64,000 nucleotides of DNA, from NCBI RefSeq assembly GCF_032586155.1, contig NZ_JAWHTC010000002.1, positions 1 to 64,000 of the forward strand, in the 5' to 3' direction. The first letter of the stretch is position 1; every line of letters begins with the position of its first letter. This DNA comes from JAWHTC01 sp032586155. Lineage in GTDB: Bacteria > Pseudomonadota > Alphaproteobacteria > Rhodobacterales > Rhodobacteraceae. Both the position numbers and the translations under genes were made by a program. The notes beneath the pieces are model-generated. The model did not search any database and had not been told where the DNA came from. It saw nothing but the letters and a program-made list of their open reading frames with translations. Shown here one piece after another: positions 43,211 through 52,274 of the stretch.

Positions 43211-44101
43211 ATGCTGAGCGCTGCGCAAAAAAGCTTCTACGAGGAGAACGGCTATCTCAAGGTTGAACGGGTGGTCACACCCGATCAACTGGCCGAATTG
43301 CGCCGCCTCACCTATGACCTGATCGACCAGTCACGCGACATCACCGTATCCAACGACCGGTTCGAACTGGATGCGGGCCATAGCCGGGACAATCCCCGCC
43401 TGACCCGGATCAAACTGCCGCATAAGCAGCATCCGTATTTCTGGGAGATCTTGCAAAATTCGGCGATCACCGAGGTCCTGACCGACCTTCTGGGCCCGGA
43501 CACAATGATCCAGACCTCGAAGCTCAATACCAAGGCACCAGGTGGCGGCGCCGCGGTGGAATGGCATCAGGACTGGGCATTCTATCCGCACACCAATGAC
43601 GATATGCTGGCCTTTGGCCTGTTGCTCGAAGACATGTCCGAGGAAAACGGGCCGCTTCAGGTCATCCCCGGCACCCACAAGGGCCCGATCCTGAGCCACT
43701 TTTCCGACGGCGTGTTCTGCGGGGCCGTCCACCCCGATGACCCACTGTTCGAACCCGACAAGGCAGTCACCTTAACAGGCAAAGCCGGAGATATGACCGT
43801 GCACCATGCCCGAACCTTGCACGGTTCGGCTCCCAATATGAGTGAACGCAACCGGTTAATCCTGTTCTACGAATGCCACGCCGCCGATGCCTGGCCGCTG
43901 CTTGGGGCCGGGTCGTATATCCACAGCCTGGGACAGGCGGGGTTGTGGGACGATCTTCATGATCGGCTTGTGACCGGGAAACTCTGCCTGACGCCGCGGA
44001 TCGAACAGGTGCCGGTCTCGATCCCGCTGCCCCCGGCCCCGGATGCCAGTTCCATCTTCAAGAGCCAGCAATCCGGCGGCGCGAAAAGCGCCTTCGACTG
44101 A
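43211..44101 (+). CDS. Phytanoyl-CoA dioxygenase (PhyH) family oxygenase, copy 1
   Basis: A 296-residue Fe(II)/2-oxoglutarate-dependent oxygenase. The iron triad is visible as His/Asp in VEWHQDWAFYP (about residues 116-126) and the distal His in TVHHARTLHGSAPN, with the 2-oxoglutarate Arg a few residues on (ERNRLI). The substrate is unknown; relatives hydroxylate or dealkylate many small molecules. It follows the reductase gene with an AAGGAG site. A second family member at 61337 is also near a reductase of the same class. Confidence 0.85.
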   Translation: MLSAAQKSFYEENGYLKVERVVTPDQLAELRRLTYDLIDQSRDITVSNDRFELDAGHSRDNPRLTRIKLPHKQHPYFWEILQNSAITEVLTDLLGPDTMIQTSKLNTKAPGGGAAVEWHQDWAFYPHTNDDMLAFGLLLEDMSEENGPLQVIPGTHKGPILSHFSDGVFCGAVHPDDPLFEPDKAVTLTGKAGDMTVHHARTLHGSAPNMSERNRLILFYECHAADAWPLLGAGSYIHSLGQAGLWDDLHDRLVTGKLCLTPRIEQVPVSIPLPPAPDASSIFKSQQSGGAKSAFD

Positions 44102-44175
44102 CCCGCCCGCTGCTGCCGATAACACCGGCTGACCGCGGGGTTCAGCCCGACCGTGCCTTCATCCTGTTTCTCATC

Positions 44176-44499
44176 CTATCCCCAGAAATATCGCAGGAAA
44201 TACAGTGTTCCCATTCCGGCGATGATGGCAAAAACGGTATTGAACTTCAGGCCGACAAGAAACACCGCCAAAGCTGCGACAAGCCGTTTCGGATCAAACT
44301 CGCCACCCGTCACGTCAGGCCAGAGAACCAGTGGCGTGACAAGGGCCGGGAAGATCGCAACCGCCGTATAGCGCAGATGCGCCGAAACCCATTCCGGCAA
44401 CTCCCGGTCGCCAAGAAGCCCGAGAAAGGAAAACCGGATCAAGAAAGTCCCGATTCCCAACAGGATGGTGACGGTCCAGAACAGGCTTTGCGAAATCAT
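44176..44499 (-). CDS. azlD: AzlD-family transport protein
   Basis: A 107-residue membrane protein with about four helices, of the AzlD family, the small partner of AzlC branched-chain amino-acid exporters. Landmarks are TFLIRFSFLGLLG (about residues 18-30) and LRYTAVAIFPALVTP (about 42-56). The start at 44499 overlaps the azlC stop by 4 bp. Confidence 0.88.
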   Translation of the reverse strand: MISQSLFWTVTILLGIGTFLIRFSFLGLLGDRELPEWVSAHLRYTAVAIFPALVTPLVLWPDVTGGEFDPKRLVAALAVFLVGLKFNTVFAIIAGMGTLYFLRYFWG

Positions 44500-45206
44500 G
44501 CTGCCGCCTTCCGCTTGAGATGAAACTCGGCCTGTGCCCCGGCCATCATCGCCAGAAGCCCGGCAGCAATTAGCCACAGGTTATAGGGCATCCACTGAAA
44601 CAGCATCGCCGCCAGCACCGACACAAACGCCGCCACGACATGCGGCAGGCTGTGCAGCATCGGCGCGGTCATGGCGATAAAACAGACCGGCACAGCAAAT
44701 TCGAGCGCAAAGATCGGCGGGATCGCCTGCCCGATCACCGCACCAACAAAGGTGCAAATATACCAAAGCGGCGCCACCGCCGTCAGCGCGCCAAAGTAAT
44801 AGGCTGCCTTGGCCGCAGGTGTCATATCCGGCACCTGCGCATATTTGCGCACCGACAGGGCAAAGCTCTGATCCACCATCATGTAGGCCAGAACCGCCCT
44901 CGCCCACAGCCGCAGATGCCCCAGATGCGGTGCCAGTGCCGCCGAGTACATCGCCATCCGCAGGTTCACCGCCAGCGCCGCAAGCAGGATGACGATCACC
45001 GGTGCCTGTTCCTGCATCAACGCCACGGCGGTGAACTGTGACGCCCCCGCGATGACGATGACGGACATGGCCATGACCTCGTACACCGCCAACCCGGCAT
45101 CCCGCGCGACAACACCAAACAGCATGGCATACGGCACCACGATGATCGTGAACGGTGCACAATCCAGGAATCCGTGCCAGAAAACCCGCCGGTTCGAATG
45201 CTGCAT
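44496..45206 (-). CDS. azlC: AzlC-family permease
   Basis: A 236-residue membrane protein of the AzlC family with PFTIIVVPYAMLFGVVAR near the N-terminus, AGASQFTAVALM (about 53-64) and NLRMAMYSAALAPHL (about 80-94). AzlCD exporters move branched-chain or other amino acids. The ATG at 45206 begins MQHSNRRVFW; a longer frame is unlikely. The pair has no obvious link to acid-sugar breakdown. Confidence 0.88.
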   Translation of the reverse strand: MQHSNRRVFWHGFLDCAPFTIIVVPYAMLFGVVARDAGLAVYEVMAMSVIVIAGASQFTAVALMQEQAPVIVILLAALAVNLRMAMYSAALAPHLGHLRLWARAVLAYMMVDQSFALSVRKYAQVPDMTPAAKAAYYFGALTAVAPLWYICTFVGAVIGQAIPPIFALEFAVPVCFIAMTAPMLHSLPHVVAAFVSVLAAMLFQWMPYNLWLIAAGLLAMMAGAQAEFHLKRKAAA

Positions 45207-45220
45207 CCCGGTTTCCCCGC

Positions 45221-45712
45221 CTATTTCAGGCCGCTGGATTGGAAAAAGAGTTTGGCGTAGGCCATCCCGACCGCTGTCGCCTCGCAACGCAGGCGCGTAT
45301 ACACCGTCTCCTCGCCCGGGGTTTTTTGCACAAGAGCAAGCTCTTCCATGCGGTCACATTGCATAAGGTTGCCTTTGAGGTCGTACTTCACCTCGATCCC
45401 GGCAATCGCCGCGACCTCCTCGCTGGCCGAGGTTGTTATCTGGTCCATCTTTGCGGCAATCAGGCCGCCCCAGTGATCCTTGGCACGGCGATAGCAATCC
45501 GCTCCGGCCATGCTGGGCGCATCATAAGACAAGCAGATTGACTGCAACTCGGTCACACATTGTACGATCGGTTGTCCTGCCTCTATTTGTGCTTTCAAGC
45601 AGGCAGTCATATCGCCAAACTCAGCGGCCTGCGCCGAAGACTGCATTGCATGAAGGCCCGCGAATGCGAGTGGCAACATCACCAGCGGCACCGCTCTTTT
45701 TCTCTGTTTCAA
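45221..45712 (-). CDS. Exported protein, LprI/DUF1311-like
   Basis: A 163-residue protein with a signal peptide (about residues 1-29, cleavage after AQA) and a Cys-rich helical domain (TACLKAQ, QCVTELQSICL, ADCYRRAK, MQCDRMEEL, RLRCEA). The regular cysteines resemble the LprI-like lysozyme-inhibitor/DUF1311 group. It is located just upstream of azlC on the same strand and near operator site 4. Its function is uncertain. Confidence 0.6.
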   Translation of the reverse strand: MKQRKRAVPLVMLPLAFAGLHAMQSSAQAAEFGDMTACLKAQIEAGQPIVQCVTELQSICLSYDAPSMAGADCYRRAKDHWGGLIAAKMDQITTSASEEVAAIAGIEVKYDLKGNLMQCDRMEELALVQKTPGEETVYTRLRCEATAVGMAYAKLFFQSSGLK

Positions 45713-45781
45713 TCGATTGTCCTGTCAGGTTGCTCAAACTTGGGAAGATTGCCGCGCACAGCGAAATGTTTCTCTTGATTT

Positions 45782-45791
45782 TGGTATACCA
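45782..45791. promoter_or_regulatory. UxuR/ExuR-like operator, site 4
   Basis: TGGTATACCA, 47 bp ahead of the IlvD/Edd dehydratase ATG and 69 bp from the start of the minus-strand LprI-like gene. Position favours control of the dehydratase. Confidence 0.8.
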
Positions 45792-45838
45792 AATTGCAAA
45801 TCTGTTTCAAGATCAATGAACAAGACCGGGGGAGAATC

Positions 45839-47620
45839 ATGTCTGATACCAGAGCGCACAAGAAGTTCAGGTCTCAGGAATGGTTCGACAATCCGAACAA
45901 CCCAGGCATGACCGCTCTCTATCTCGAACGGTACCAAAATCAGGAGTACACCCGCGGAGAGCTTCAGGGGGAACGCCCCGTGATCGGGATCGCGCAGACC
46001 GGCAGCGACATTGCGCCTTGCAACAAGATCCACGTCTTTCTTATGGATCGGATCAAGGCCGGCATTCGCGACGGCGGTGGGATCCCGATGGAATTCCCGG
46101 TCCACCCGATCCAGGAAACCGGAAAACGCCCTACGGCGGCGCTGGATCGCAACCTTGCCTACCTGTCTCTGGTCGAAGTTCTGCACGGCTATCCCATCGA
46201 CGGGGTGGTGCTGACCACCGGATGCGACAAGACAACCCCGGCGATGCTGATGGGCGCGGCCACGGTGGACCTGCCCGCGATCGCCCTGAATGGCGGCCCG
46301 ATGCTTGATGGCTGGTGGAAGGGCGAACGCGCCGGCTCGGGCACCATCGTCTGGGAAAGCCGTCGCCTGTTGGTCGAGGGAAAGATCGACTATGACGAAT
46401 TCATATCCCGCGTCTGCGCCTCGGCCCCCTCGCTGGGCCACTGCAACACCATGGGCACCGCCAGCACCATGAACGCCATGGCCGAGGCCCTGGGAATGAG
46501 CCTGACCGGCAACTCTGCCATTCCCGCCCCGTTCCGTGAACGTATGGCGATGGCCTATGAAACCGGAAAGCGGATTGTCGCGATGGTCTATGAAGACCTG
46601 AAACCCTCCGACATCCTGACCCGCGAGGCGTTCGAAAACGCTATCGTGGTGAATGCCGCGATCGGAGGATCCACCAACGCACCGCCGCATTTGCAGGCAG
46701 TTGCGCGCCATGCCGGGGTCGAGTTGAACGTCAAGGACTGGGAAACGGTCGGCTTTGACGTGCCCCTTCTCGTGAACATGCAGCCTGCTGGCGAATACCT
46801 TGGTGAAAGCTTTTTCCGCGCAGGTGGCGTGCCCGCGGTGATGGGCGAACTTGGCAAGGCCGGACGCATCCACCAGGGCGCGATGACGGCAACCGGCAAG
46901 ACCATGGGCGACAACTTGCGGGGCTGTACCAGCGACGACACCGAGGTGATCAAAACCTATGACGCCCCGATGCGGGAAAATGCCGGGTTCCTGGTGCTGT
47001 CGGGCAACCTCTTTGACAGCGCCCTGATGAAAACCAGCGTGATTTCCAAGGATTTCCGCGAGCGCTTCCTGTCCGAGCCCGGCAACGAGGGCGTGTTAGA
47101 AGCTCGGGCCGTAGTGTTCGAAGGCCCGGAAGACTATCACGAGCGTATCAACGATCCCGATCTCGGCATAGATGAACGCTCCATCCTGTTCATTCGCGGT
47201 GTCGGCTGCGTCGGGTACCCCGGTTCGGCCGAGGTGGTGAATATGCAGCCGCCGGATGCGATCATCAAACAGGGCATCAACCACCTGCCTACCGTGGGCG
47301 ACGGCCGCCAGTCGGGCACCTCGGAAAGCCCGTCGATCCTGAATGCCTCGCCCGAATCCGTTGTAGGCGGCGGTCTGGCCTATCTGCAAACCGGTGACTT
47401 TGTCCGTCTCGACCTCAACTCCTCAAGCATGAACGCCATGGTCGATGAGGCCGAATGGCAGGCCCGGATTGATACCTGGGAAGCCCCTGACATCCGCAGC
47501 CAAACACCATGGCAGGAGATCTACCGCACCCATGTCGGTCAATTGGCAGATGGCGGCTGTCTGGAACTGGCAACGGCTTATCAGAAAGTCGGCCGCGACC
47601 TGCCCCGCGACAACCACTAG
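45839..47620 (+). CDS. IlvD/Edd-family aldonate dehydratase
   Basis: A 593-residue iron-sulfur dehydratase. The cluster cysteines appear in TTGCDKTTPA (about residues 125-134) and SLGHCNTMGTASTM (about 198-211), and the C-terminal active-site block is GRQSGTSESPSILNASPE. The length and motifs place it in the pentonate/hexonate (xylonate, arabonate, gluconate) dehydratase group, not in valine biosynthesis. It stands alone behind operator site 4 and would make 2-keto-3-deoxy acids for the Weimberg-type enzymes. The ATG at 45839 follows GGGGGAG. Confidence 0.87.
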   Translation: MSDTRAHKKFRSQEWFDNPNNPGMTALYLERYQNQEYTRGELQGERPVIGIAQTGSDIAPCNKIHVFLMDRIKAGIRDGGGIPMEFPVHPIQETGKRPTAALDRNLAYLSLVEVLHGYPIDGVVLTTGCDKTTPAMLMGAATVDLPAIALNGGPMLDGWWKGERAGSGTIVWESRRLLVEGKIDYDEFISRVCASAPSLGHCNTMGTASTMNAMAEALGMSLTGNSAIPAPFRERMAMAYETGKRIVAMVYEDLKPSDILTREAFENAIVVNAAIGGSTNAPPHLQAVARHAGVELNVKDWETVGFDVPLLVNMQPAGEYLGESFFRAGGVPAVMGELGKAGRIHQGAMTATGKTMGDNLRGCTSDDTEVIKTYDAPMRENAGFLVLSGNLFDSALMKTSVISKDFRERFLSEPGNEGVLEARAVVFEGPEDYHERINDPDLGIDERSILFIRGVGCVGYPGSAEVVNMQPPDAIIKQGINHLPTVGDGRQSGTSESPSILNASPESVVGGGLAYLQTGDFVRLDLNSSSMNAMVDEAEWQARIDTWEAPDIRSQTPWQEIYRTHVGQLADGGCLELATAYQKVGRDLPRDNH

Positions 47621-47650
47621 CCCACCTTCGATACGAACAGGTTCTGGGCG

Positions 47651-48562
47651 TCACGCGCGCAGATCGCCCTGCGCATCCACGGCATCTTCGTGGACCCGTT
47701 CGCGTAACCAGATATAGACACCCGACACGATTATTATGGCCGTGCCCAACGCTGTCCAGATTGTCGGCAGGTTGTTGAACACCAGGTACCCGACCGCGGT
47801 GGCATAGATCACCTGAACGTAGACCACCGGTGCCACGGTCGACGCTGGCGCAAACCTGTATGCCAGCGTCGCCAGAATGTGGCTGACCCCACCGAGAAAC
47901 CCGATGAACAGGAAGAGAAACATCGCCACCCCCGCTTCCGGCCACACGAAATCCCCAAACGTGAAAGGCACAAGCGCCAGCGTGGCAACCCCGTTCGTCC
48001 AAAGCTGGCTGGTTGAGTTGTTGTCCGTGCCCGCCAAAAGCCGCGTCAGCACGAAGTAGATCGAGGCCGACAAAAGCGCCCCGATCGAAAAGAAGATCGC
48101 CCAATGGAATTCGGCGCCCCATGGCTGAACAATCACAAGCACACCGACAAACCCCGACACCACGGCCAGAAAGCGCCGCAATCCAACTTTTTCACCCAAC
48201 ACCGGGATGCTCAGAAGCGTCGTGACGATGGGAATGGCAAAAAACATCGCAATGGTCAGCGTGATGGGCAAATAGGACAGCGCCAAAAAATTGAAAACCG
48301 TGCTGCCCAGCAATGCCATCGCGCGGGTCAACTGGATCCATGGCCGGTTGGAGCGAAATTCGCCCATCCCCCCGCGCGGCAGGAAAAAGACCAGTGCCGT
48401 CAGCAAGGCCCCGGCATAACGCGAGAACACCACTTGCAGCGCGGGCACCCCGGCCATGATCAACCATTTTGCCGAAGTGTCGATCAGGGTGAACAGGAAC
48501 ACGGCGGATGCCATGATCAGCACCGCCGCACCCGGCCTGTCCTCCCGAGGGGACGCCGCCAT
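47651..48562 (-). CDS. EamA/DMT-family transporter
   Basis: A 303-residue membrane protein with ten hydrophobic helices in two EamA repeats. Typical features are TLIDTSAKWLI (about residues 25-35) and GCEKVG-like VLGEKVGLRRFLAVVSGFVGV. The substrate is unknown. It is last in an eleven-gene minus-strand operon that begins with the TRAP genes, sharing one base with denD upstream, so it probably exports or imports a pathway metabolite. Confidence 0.85.
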   Translation of the reverse strand: MAASPREDRPGAAVLIMASAVFLFTLIDTSAKWLIMAGVPALQVVFSRYAGALLTALVFFLPRGGMGEFRSNRPWIQLTRAMALLGSTVFNFLALSYLPITLTIAMFFAIPIVTTLLSIPVLGEKVGLRRFLAVVSGFVGVLVIVQPWGAEFHWAIFFSIGALLSASIYFVLTRLLAGTDNNSTSQLWTNGVATLALVPFTFGDFVWPEAGVAMFLFLFIGFLGGVSHILATLAYRFAPASTVAPVVYVQVIYATAVGYLVFNNLPTIWTALGTAIIIVSGVYIWLRERVHEDAVDAQGDLRA

Positions 48563-49536
48563 CAGGCGCGTCCAACGATATCGTCTTCAAGAAACCAGTG
48601 TACGGTGTCCTCAAAGGACCGGTCTTGAACGAAGCCCAGCCGCAACGCCTTGTCCGAAATCACCCGGTTGCGCCACCCATGCACGATCTCTTCTATCACC
48701 GGGTCAGAATCCCAGGTGATCCGCGCTTCGGCCTCCGGTCCGAATACCCGGGTCATGGCGTTGACCATTTCCGCTACCGTGTCGCTTCGCCCAGGCAGGT
48801 TGAGACACCGGTTGTAGCCAAACACCTCTGCCTCCAGTTCCGCCGCGATGATCAGGTTCTCGACGATGGTGCGCGGTGCCGTGTGGAAGATCAGGAAATC
48901 CCGGCCCACCGGGCAATTCGATGCCTCGCCCTGCATTGTGTCGCGGAAAATCGACGACATGAAACTGGACGCGGCCGCATTGGCCTTGCCCGGCCGGATC
49001 GAAACCGTCGGAAGACGCAGGCCGCGCCCATCCATGAACCCCTTGCGGCTCATATCGTTGAGCAACAGCTCTCCAATCACCTTCTGGCTTCCATAGGAAG
49101 TCTGAGGATTGAGCTCGACCCCGTCCACGATCACTTCTGGTTCTTCGCCGCCATGTGCCGCGATAGACGAGGCATAGACCACGACCGGGCAATTCCCTGC
49201 GGCGCGGGCGGCTTCGAACAAATGCAAAGTTCCAAACAGGTTCACCCGCATACCCAGGTCGAAATCGGCTTCAGCCGCGCCGGAAACCACCGCCGCAAGG
49301 TGATAGATCACGTCAAACGGCCCGTGCCCGGCAAATAGTGCCCGGACCATCGCATCATCGGCGATATCGCAGGCAAGGCACGCAACGTCGAAACCCGCGT
49401 TCGGTGCGGCGGGTTCAACCACGTCCATCAGGGTCAGACTGGAAATCGGTTGGCCGCGTAACTGTCCACTTGCGGCCAGTTTTCGGGCAAGCTTCTGTCC
49501 AAGGAAGCCACCGCCGCCGGTGATCAAAACACGCAT
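48562..49536 (-). CDS. denD: D-erythronate dehydrogenase
   Basis: A 324-residue extended SDR (epimerase-fold) with TGGGGFLGQKLARKL (about residues 6-20) and YGSQKVIGE (catalytic Tyr/Lys, about 149-157). The block LPTVSIRPGKANAAASSFMSSIFRD is characteristic of DenD-type enzymes that oxidise D-erythronate to a 3-oxo acid. The product would go to the OtnK/OtnC pair at 18.7-20.7 kb. Part of the long minus-strand operon. Confidence 0.85.
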   Translation of the reverse strand: MRVLITGGGGFLGQKLARKLAASGQLRGQPISSLTLMDVVEPAAPNAGFDVACLACDIADDAMVRALFAGHGPFDVIYHLAAVVSGAAEADFDLGMRVNLFGTLHLFEAARAAGNCPVVVYASSIAAHGGEEPEVIVDGVELNPQTSYGSQKVIGELLLNDMSRKGFMDGRGLRLPTVSIRPGKANAAASSFMSSIFRDTMQGEASNCPVGRDFLIFHTAPRTIVENLIIAAELEAEVFGYNRCLNLPGRSDTVAEMVNAMTRVFGPEAEARITWDSDPVIEEIVHGWRNRVISDKALRLGFVQDRSFEDTVHWFLEDDIVGRA

Positions 49537-49545
49537 AATTTCATC

Positions 49546-50274
49546 CTATCCATTGGCCCAGCCGCCATCGACGATATGGGTCTGCCCCGTGGTAAAGGCA
49601 CTTTCCTCCGATCCCAGATACACAGCCAATGCCGCAATTTCCTCAGCGCGGCCAATACGCCCCATCGGTTGTCGCGCAATGAACGCCTCCAGCGCGGCCT
49701 CGTAGTCGCCGGTTGCCCGCAGCCGATTATGCAGTGACGGGCTGTCTACCGTGCCCGGGCAAATGGCATTGCAACGGATATTATTGGTCACGAAGTCCAC
49801 CGCGACGGATTTGGTCAAACCGATCACCGCAGCCTTTGTCGTGCCATAAATGAATCTATTCGGCGCCGCCAGGATCGACGAGGCAACCGAGGCAATGTTG
49901 ACGATTGCCCCCTGCCCACGCTCCAGCATCCCCGGAATTGCCGCCTGGATCGAATGGAACATCGCCCGGACATTCAGGTTCAAGGCAAAGTCCAGCTCCT
50001 CGTCCGTGGCTTCAAGAATCGAACCGGCATGGACGAACCCGGCACAATTCACCAAAATATCCGGTGCCGCCTCTGAAACAGCCCCCTGCAACGCGGATTT
50101 GTCGGTCACATCCAGTGCGCTGCAATCCGCCCCCGACAACCCGGTCAGCAGATCCTTGTTCAGATCGGTAGCATAAACCTCAGCCCCCTCGGCGACATAG
50201 GCTTCGGCAATGGCGCGACCGATCCCCTGACCGGCCGCTGTGATAAAGGCGCGCTTGCCCTTCAGTCGGGTCAT
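49546..50274 (-). CDS. SDR-family sugar-acid dehydrogenase
   Basis: A 242-residue short-chain dehydrogenase with TAAGQGIGRAIAEAYVAEG (about residues 12-30), NCAG, Ser/Tyr/Lys in NIASVASS and YGTTKAAV, and FTTGQTHIVDGGWANG at the end. It resembles 2-keto-3-deoxy-L-fuconate dehydrogenases and BDH2-type enzymes, so oxidation of a keto-deoxy acid is plausible. It overlaps the next upstream gene by 4 bp. Confidence 0.8.
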   Translation of the reverse strand: MTRLKGKRAFITAAGQGIGRAIAEAYVAEGAEVYATDLNKDLLTGLSGADCSALDVTDKSALQGAVSEAAPDILVNCAGFVHAGSILEATDEELDFALNLNVRAMFHSIQAAIPGMLERGQGAIVNIASVASSILAAPNRFIYGTTKAAVIGLTKSVAVDFVTNNIRCNAICPGTVDSPSLHNRLRATGDYEAALEAFIARQPMGRIGRAEEIAALAVYLGSEESAFTTGQTHIVDGGWANG

Positions 50275-51155
50275 TTGCCCAGAACCTTCGCGAAGTAATC
50301 GACCATTTCCGGCACCATGATATCGCCTTTGCCATCGGCGATGGCCGATTTCAATGCACCGTCTGCGGCAACGGACATCCGCGACGGCGCCCCCATATCC
50401 TGCGACATGGTGTTGTAATACCCGACATCCTTCGAGGCGTTGTTCACCGAGAAGGCCAGGTCGATCTGTCCGTCGGTCGCGTAATTCTTGATGAACTCCA
50501 TCATGCCGGATTTGAGCGGCCCTGCCGACATCACATCGAACAGTTTCTGACGTTCAATCCCGGCCCGGTCGGCAATGGCAAAGGCTTCGGACATGGCGCA
50601 GGCGGTGGTCATGGCAAAGAAGTTGTTGATCAGTTTGATCGTATGCCCAGACCCCAGCGCGCCCAAGTGGAACACGTTCTCGCCCAGCACATCAAGCTCC
50701 GGCTTGATCTTGTCATAGGCGGTCTTGTCACCCGAACACATGATGTTGAGCAAACCATCAATTGCGTGCGCGGGGGTTCGGCCCAGCGGCGCATCCAGAT
50801 AGGTCACCCCCCTGGCCGCCATGTCCGCCCCGATCTTCTTGGTCGAAGCCGGTAGCGACGTGCCGAAGTCCACCACGATCTGCCCTTCACGCACACCGGC
50901 GAGCACACCGTCGTCGCCGTAAACACGGGATTCGACATGATCCGACGTGCCCATGCAGAACATTACCAGATCCGCGCTTTCCGCCACCTCCCGGGCATTC
51001 CCAGCTTCGGTTGCCCCGCGCGACAAGGCCGCCTCGATCCCGGCCCTGTCACGGTTCCCCAGAACCACGAGGTCATAACCCGCCTTTTGCAGGCACTCCA
51101 CCATGGCAGATCCCATCAGGCCAAGACCAATGAATCCAATCTTGGGTTTACTCAT
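50271..51155 (-). CDS. 3-hydroxyisobutyrate-dehydrogenase-like oxidoreductase
   Basis: A 294-residue beta-hydroxyacid dehydrogenase with GFIGLGLMGSAMVECLQ (about residues 7-23), YLDAPLGRTPAHAIDG and a catalytic Lys in GHTIKLINNFFAM (about 172). It is paralogous to the enzyme at 42256 (shared DAPLGRTP) and more distant from LtnD at 60395 (which has DAPISGG). The substrate is unknown. It may oxidise a hydroxy acid from the dehydratase products of this operon. Confidence 0.82.
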   Translation of the reverse strand: MSKPKIGFIGLGLMGSAMVECLQKAGYDLVVLGNRDRAGIEAALSRGATEAGNAREVAESADLVMFCMGTSDHVESRVYGDDGVLAGVREGQIVVDFGTSLPASTKKIGADMAARGVTYLDAPLGRTPAHAIDGLLNIMCSGDKTAYDKIKPELDVLGENVFHLGALGSGHTIKLINNFFAMTTACAMSEAFAIADRAGIERQKLFDVMSAGPLKSGMMEFIKNYATDGQIDLAFSVNNASKDVGYYNTMSQDMGAPSRMSVAADGALKSAIADGKGDIMVPEMVDYFAKVLGK

Positions 51156-51203
51156 CTTCTTTCTCCTTTTCCCACACCCGCGTTCACGCCGCCGGGGGTT
51201 TGT

Positions 51204-52274
51204 TTATGCGGTCAGACCGCTGAATTCCTTGGGGACATCCCCCATCCTGATCGGCTGCCGCGTCTGCGCAGACAAAACCGCCGCCAACGTGGCTTCAAGG
51301 GCTGCGCGCCCATCCTCCCCCGTCGCGAGGATCCCGGTCTCGCGCCCGGACACGAGACCCGCGAACAGATCCATTTGTGTCGCAATCGGATCGGCCGATT
51401 CATGTTTTGGCCCGATCTGCTTGACCAGCGGATTGTGCCAGTTGACCTCTTGCCCGAGCGCCCCCAGCCACAAGGTCAAGCTCGGAAACCCGATGGCGCC
51501 ACGCGTTCCGCTTATCCTTATGTAATCTTCTCCGGAAAAGGCGATATGCGGGTTCTCGTCGCTGGCAGCCTCAAACGACCATGGCGAAGCCCCGGCATCG
51601 GACATCAGGAAACTGCCCAGCACCCCCGAGGCAAATCGGATCGAAACCGTCGATGTATCTTCGATCGGATGCCCCCGCAGGGTATTCGACGACAGGGCCG
51701 ACACCTCGGTGATGTCCCCGAAAAACAGGCGCAGCAAATCAAGCTCGTGGCTGAGATTGGTCATGAGCGGTCCCGACCCCGGCGCCCGCCGCCAGTCGGG
51801 GCGGAAATAGGCGTCATCCTTGCGAAGCGACCACATGCCCTGAACCGCCACCGGATCGCCGATCCGTGCCAGTTGCTCACGGGTTGCCTGCACGAAAGAA
51901 TGACATCGGCGGTGATGCCCGGTCACCAGGGGAAGGCCGGCGCGACCCGCCGCAAGGATCATCCGATCCGCGTCCTCCAACGTTCCGGAAATCGGCTTTT
52001 CAACAAGAATCGCCCACCTGCATGCCAATGCTTCGATAGCGGCACCGGCATGATCGGGTGTCGGCGTCGCGACAATCGCCGCCCGTGTCCTCGCGGGCAC
52101 CTCCTCCAGCGACGGCACAACCGGCAGACCTTGCGCGTTCAGCACGACACGCAAATCCGCGTTTGGTTCAACCACGGCGGTCAACTCAACGTCATCCGAC
52201 GCAATGGCAACCTGCGCATGGCGCAGACCGATCAATCCACATCCGATAACCGCTATGGGAAGTGGTGCCGTCAT
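51204..52274 (-). CDS. Gfo/Idh/MocA-family oxidoreductase
   Basis: A 356-residue NAD(P)-dependent oxidoreductase. The N-terminal Rossmann loop is IAVIGCGLIGLRHAQVA (about residues 7-23) and the family motif VEKPISGT (about 91-98) carries the catalytic Lys. The C-terminal substrate domain includes NLSHELDLLRLFFG with the second catalytic His. It probably oxidises a cyclic or open sugar derivative. It overlaps the shikimate-dehydrogenase-like gene by 4 bp. Confidence 0.85.
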   Translation of the reverse strand: MTAPLPIAVIGCGLIGLRHAQVAIASDDVELTAVVEPNADLRVVLNAQGLPVVPSLEEVPARTRAAIVATPTPDHAGAAIEALACRWAILVEKPISGTLEDADRMILAAGRAGLPLVTGHHRRCHSFVQATREQLARIGDPVAVQGMWSLRKDDAYFRPDWRRAPGSGPLMTNLSHELDLLRLFFGDITEVSALSSNTLRGHPIEDTSTVSIRFASGVLGSFLMSDAGASPWSFEAASDENPHIAFSGEDYIRISGTRGAIGFPSLTLWLGALGQEVNWHNPLVKQIGPKHESADPIATQMDLFAGLVSGRETGILATGEDGRAALEATLAAVLSAQTRQPIRMGDVPKEFSGLTA

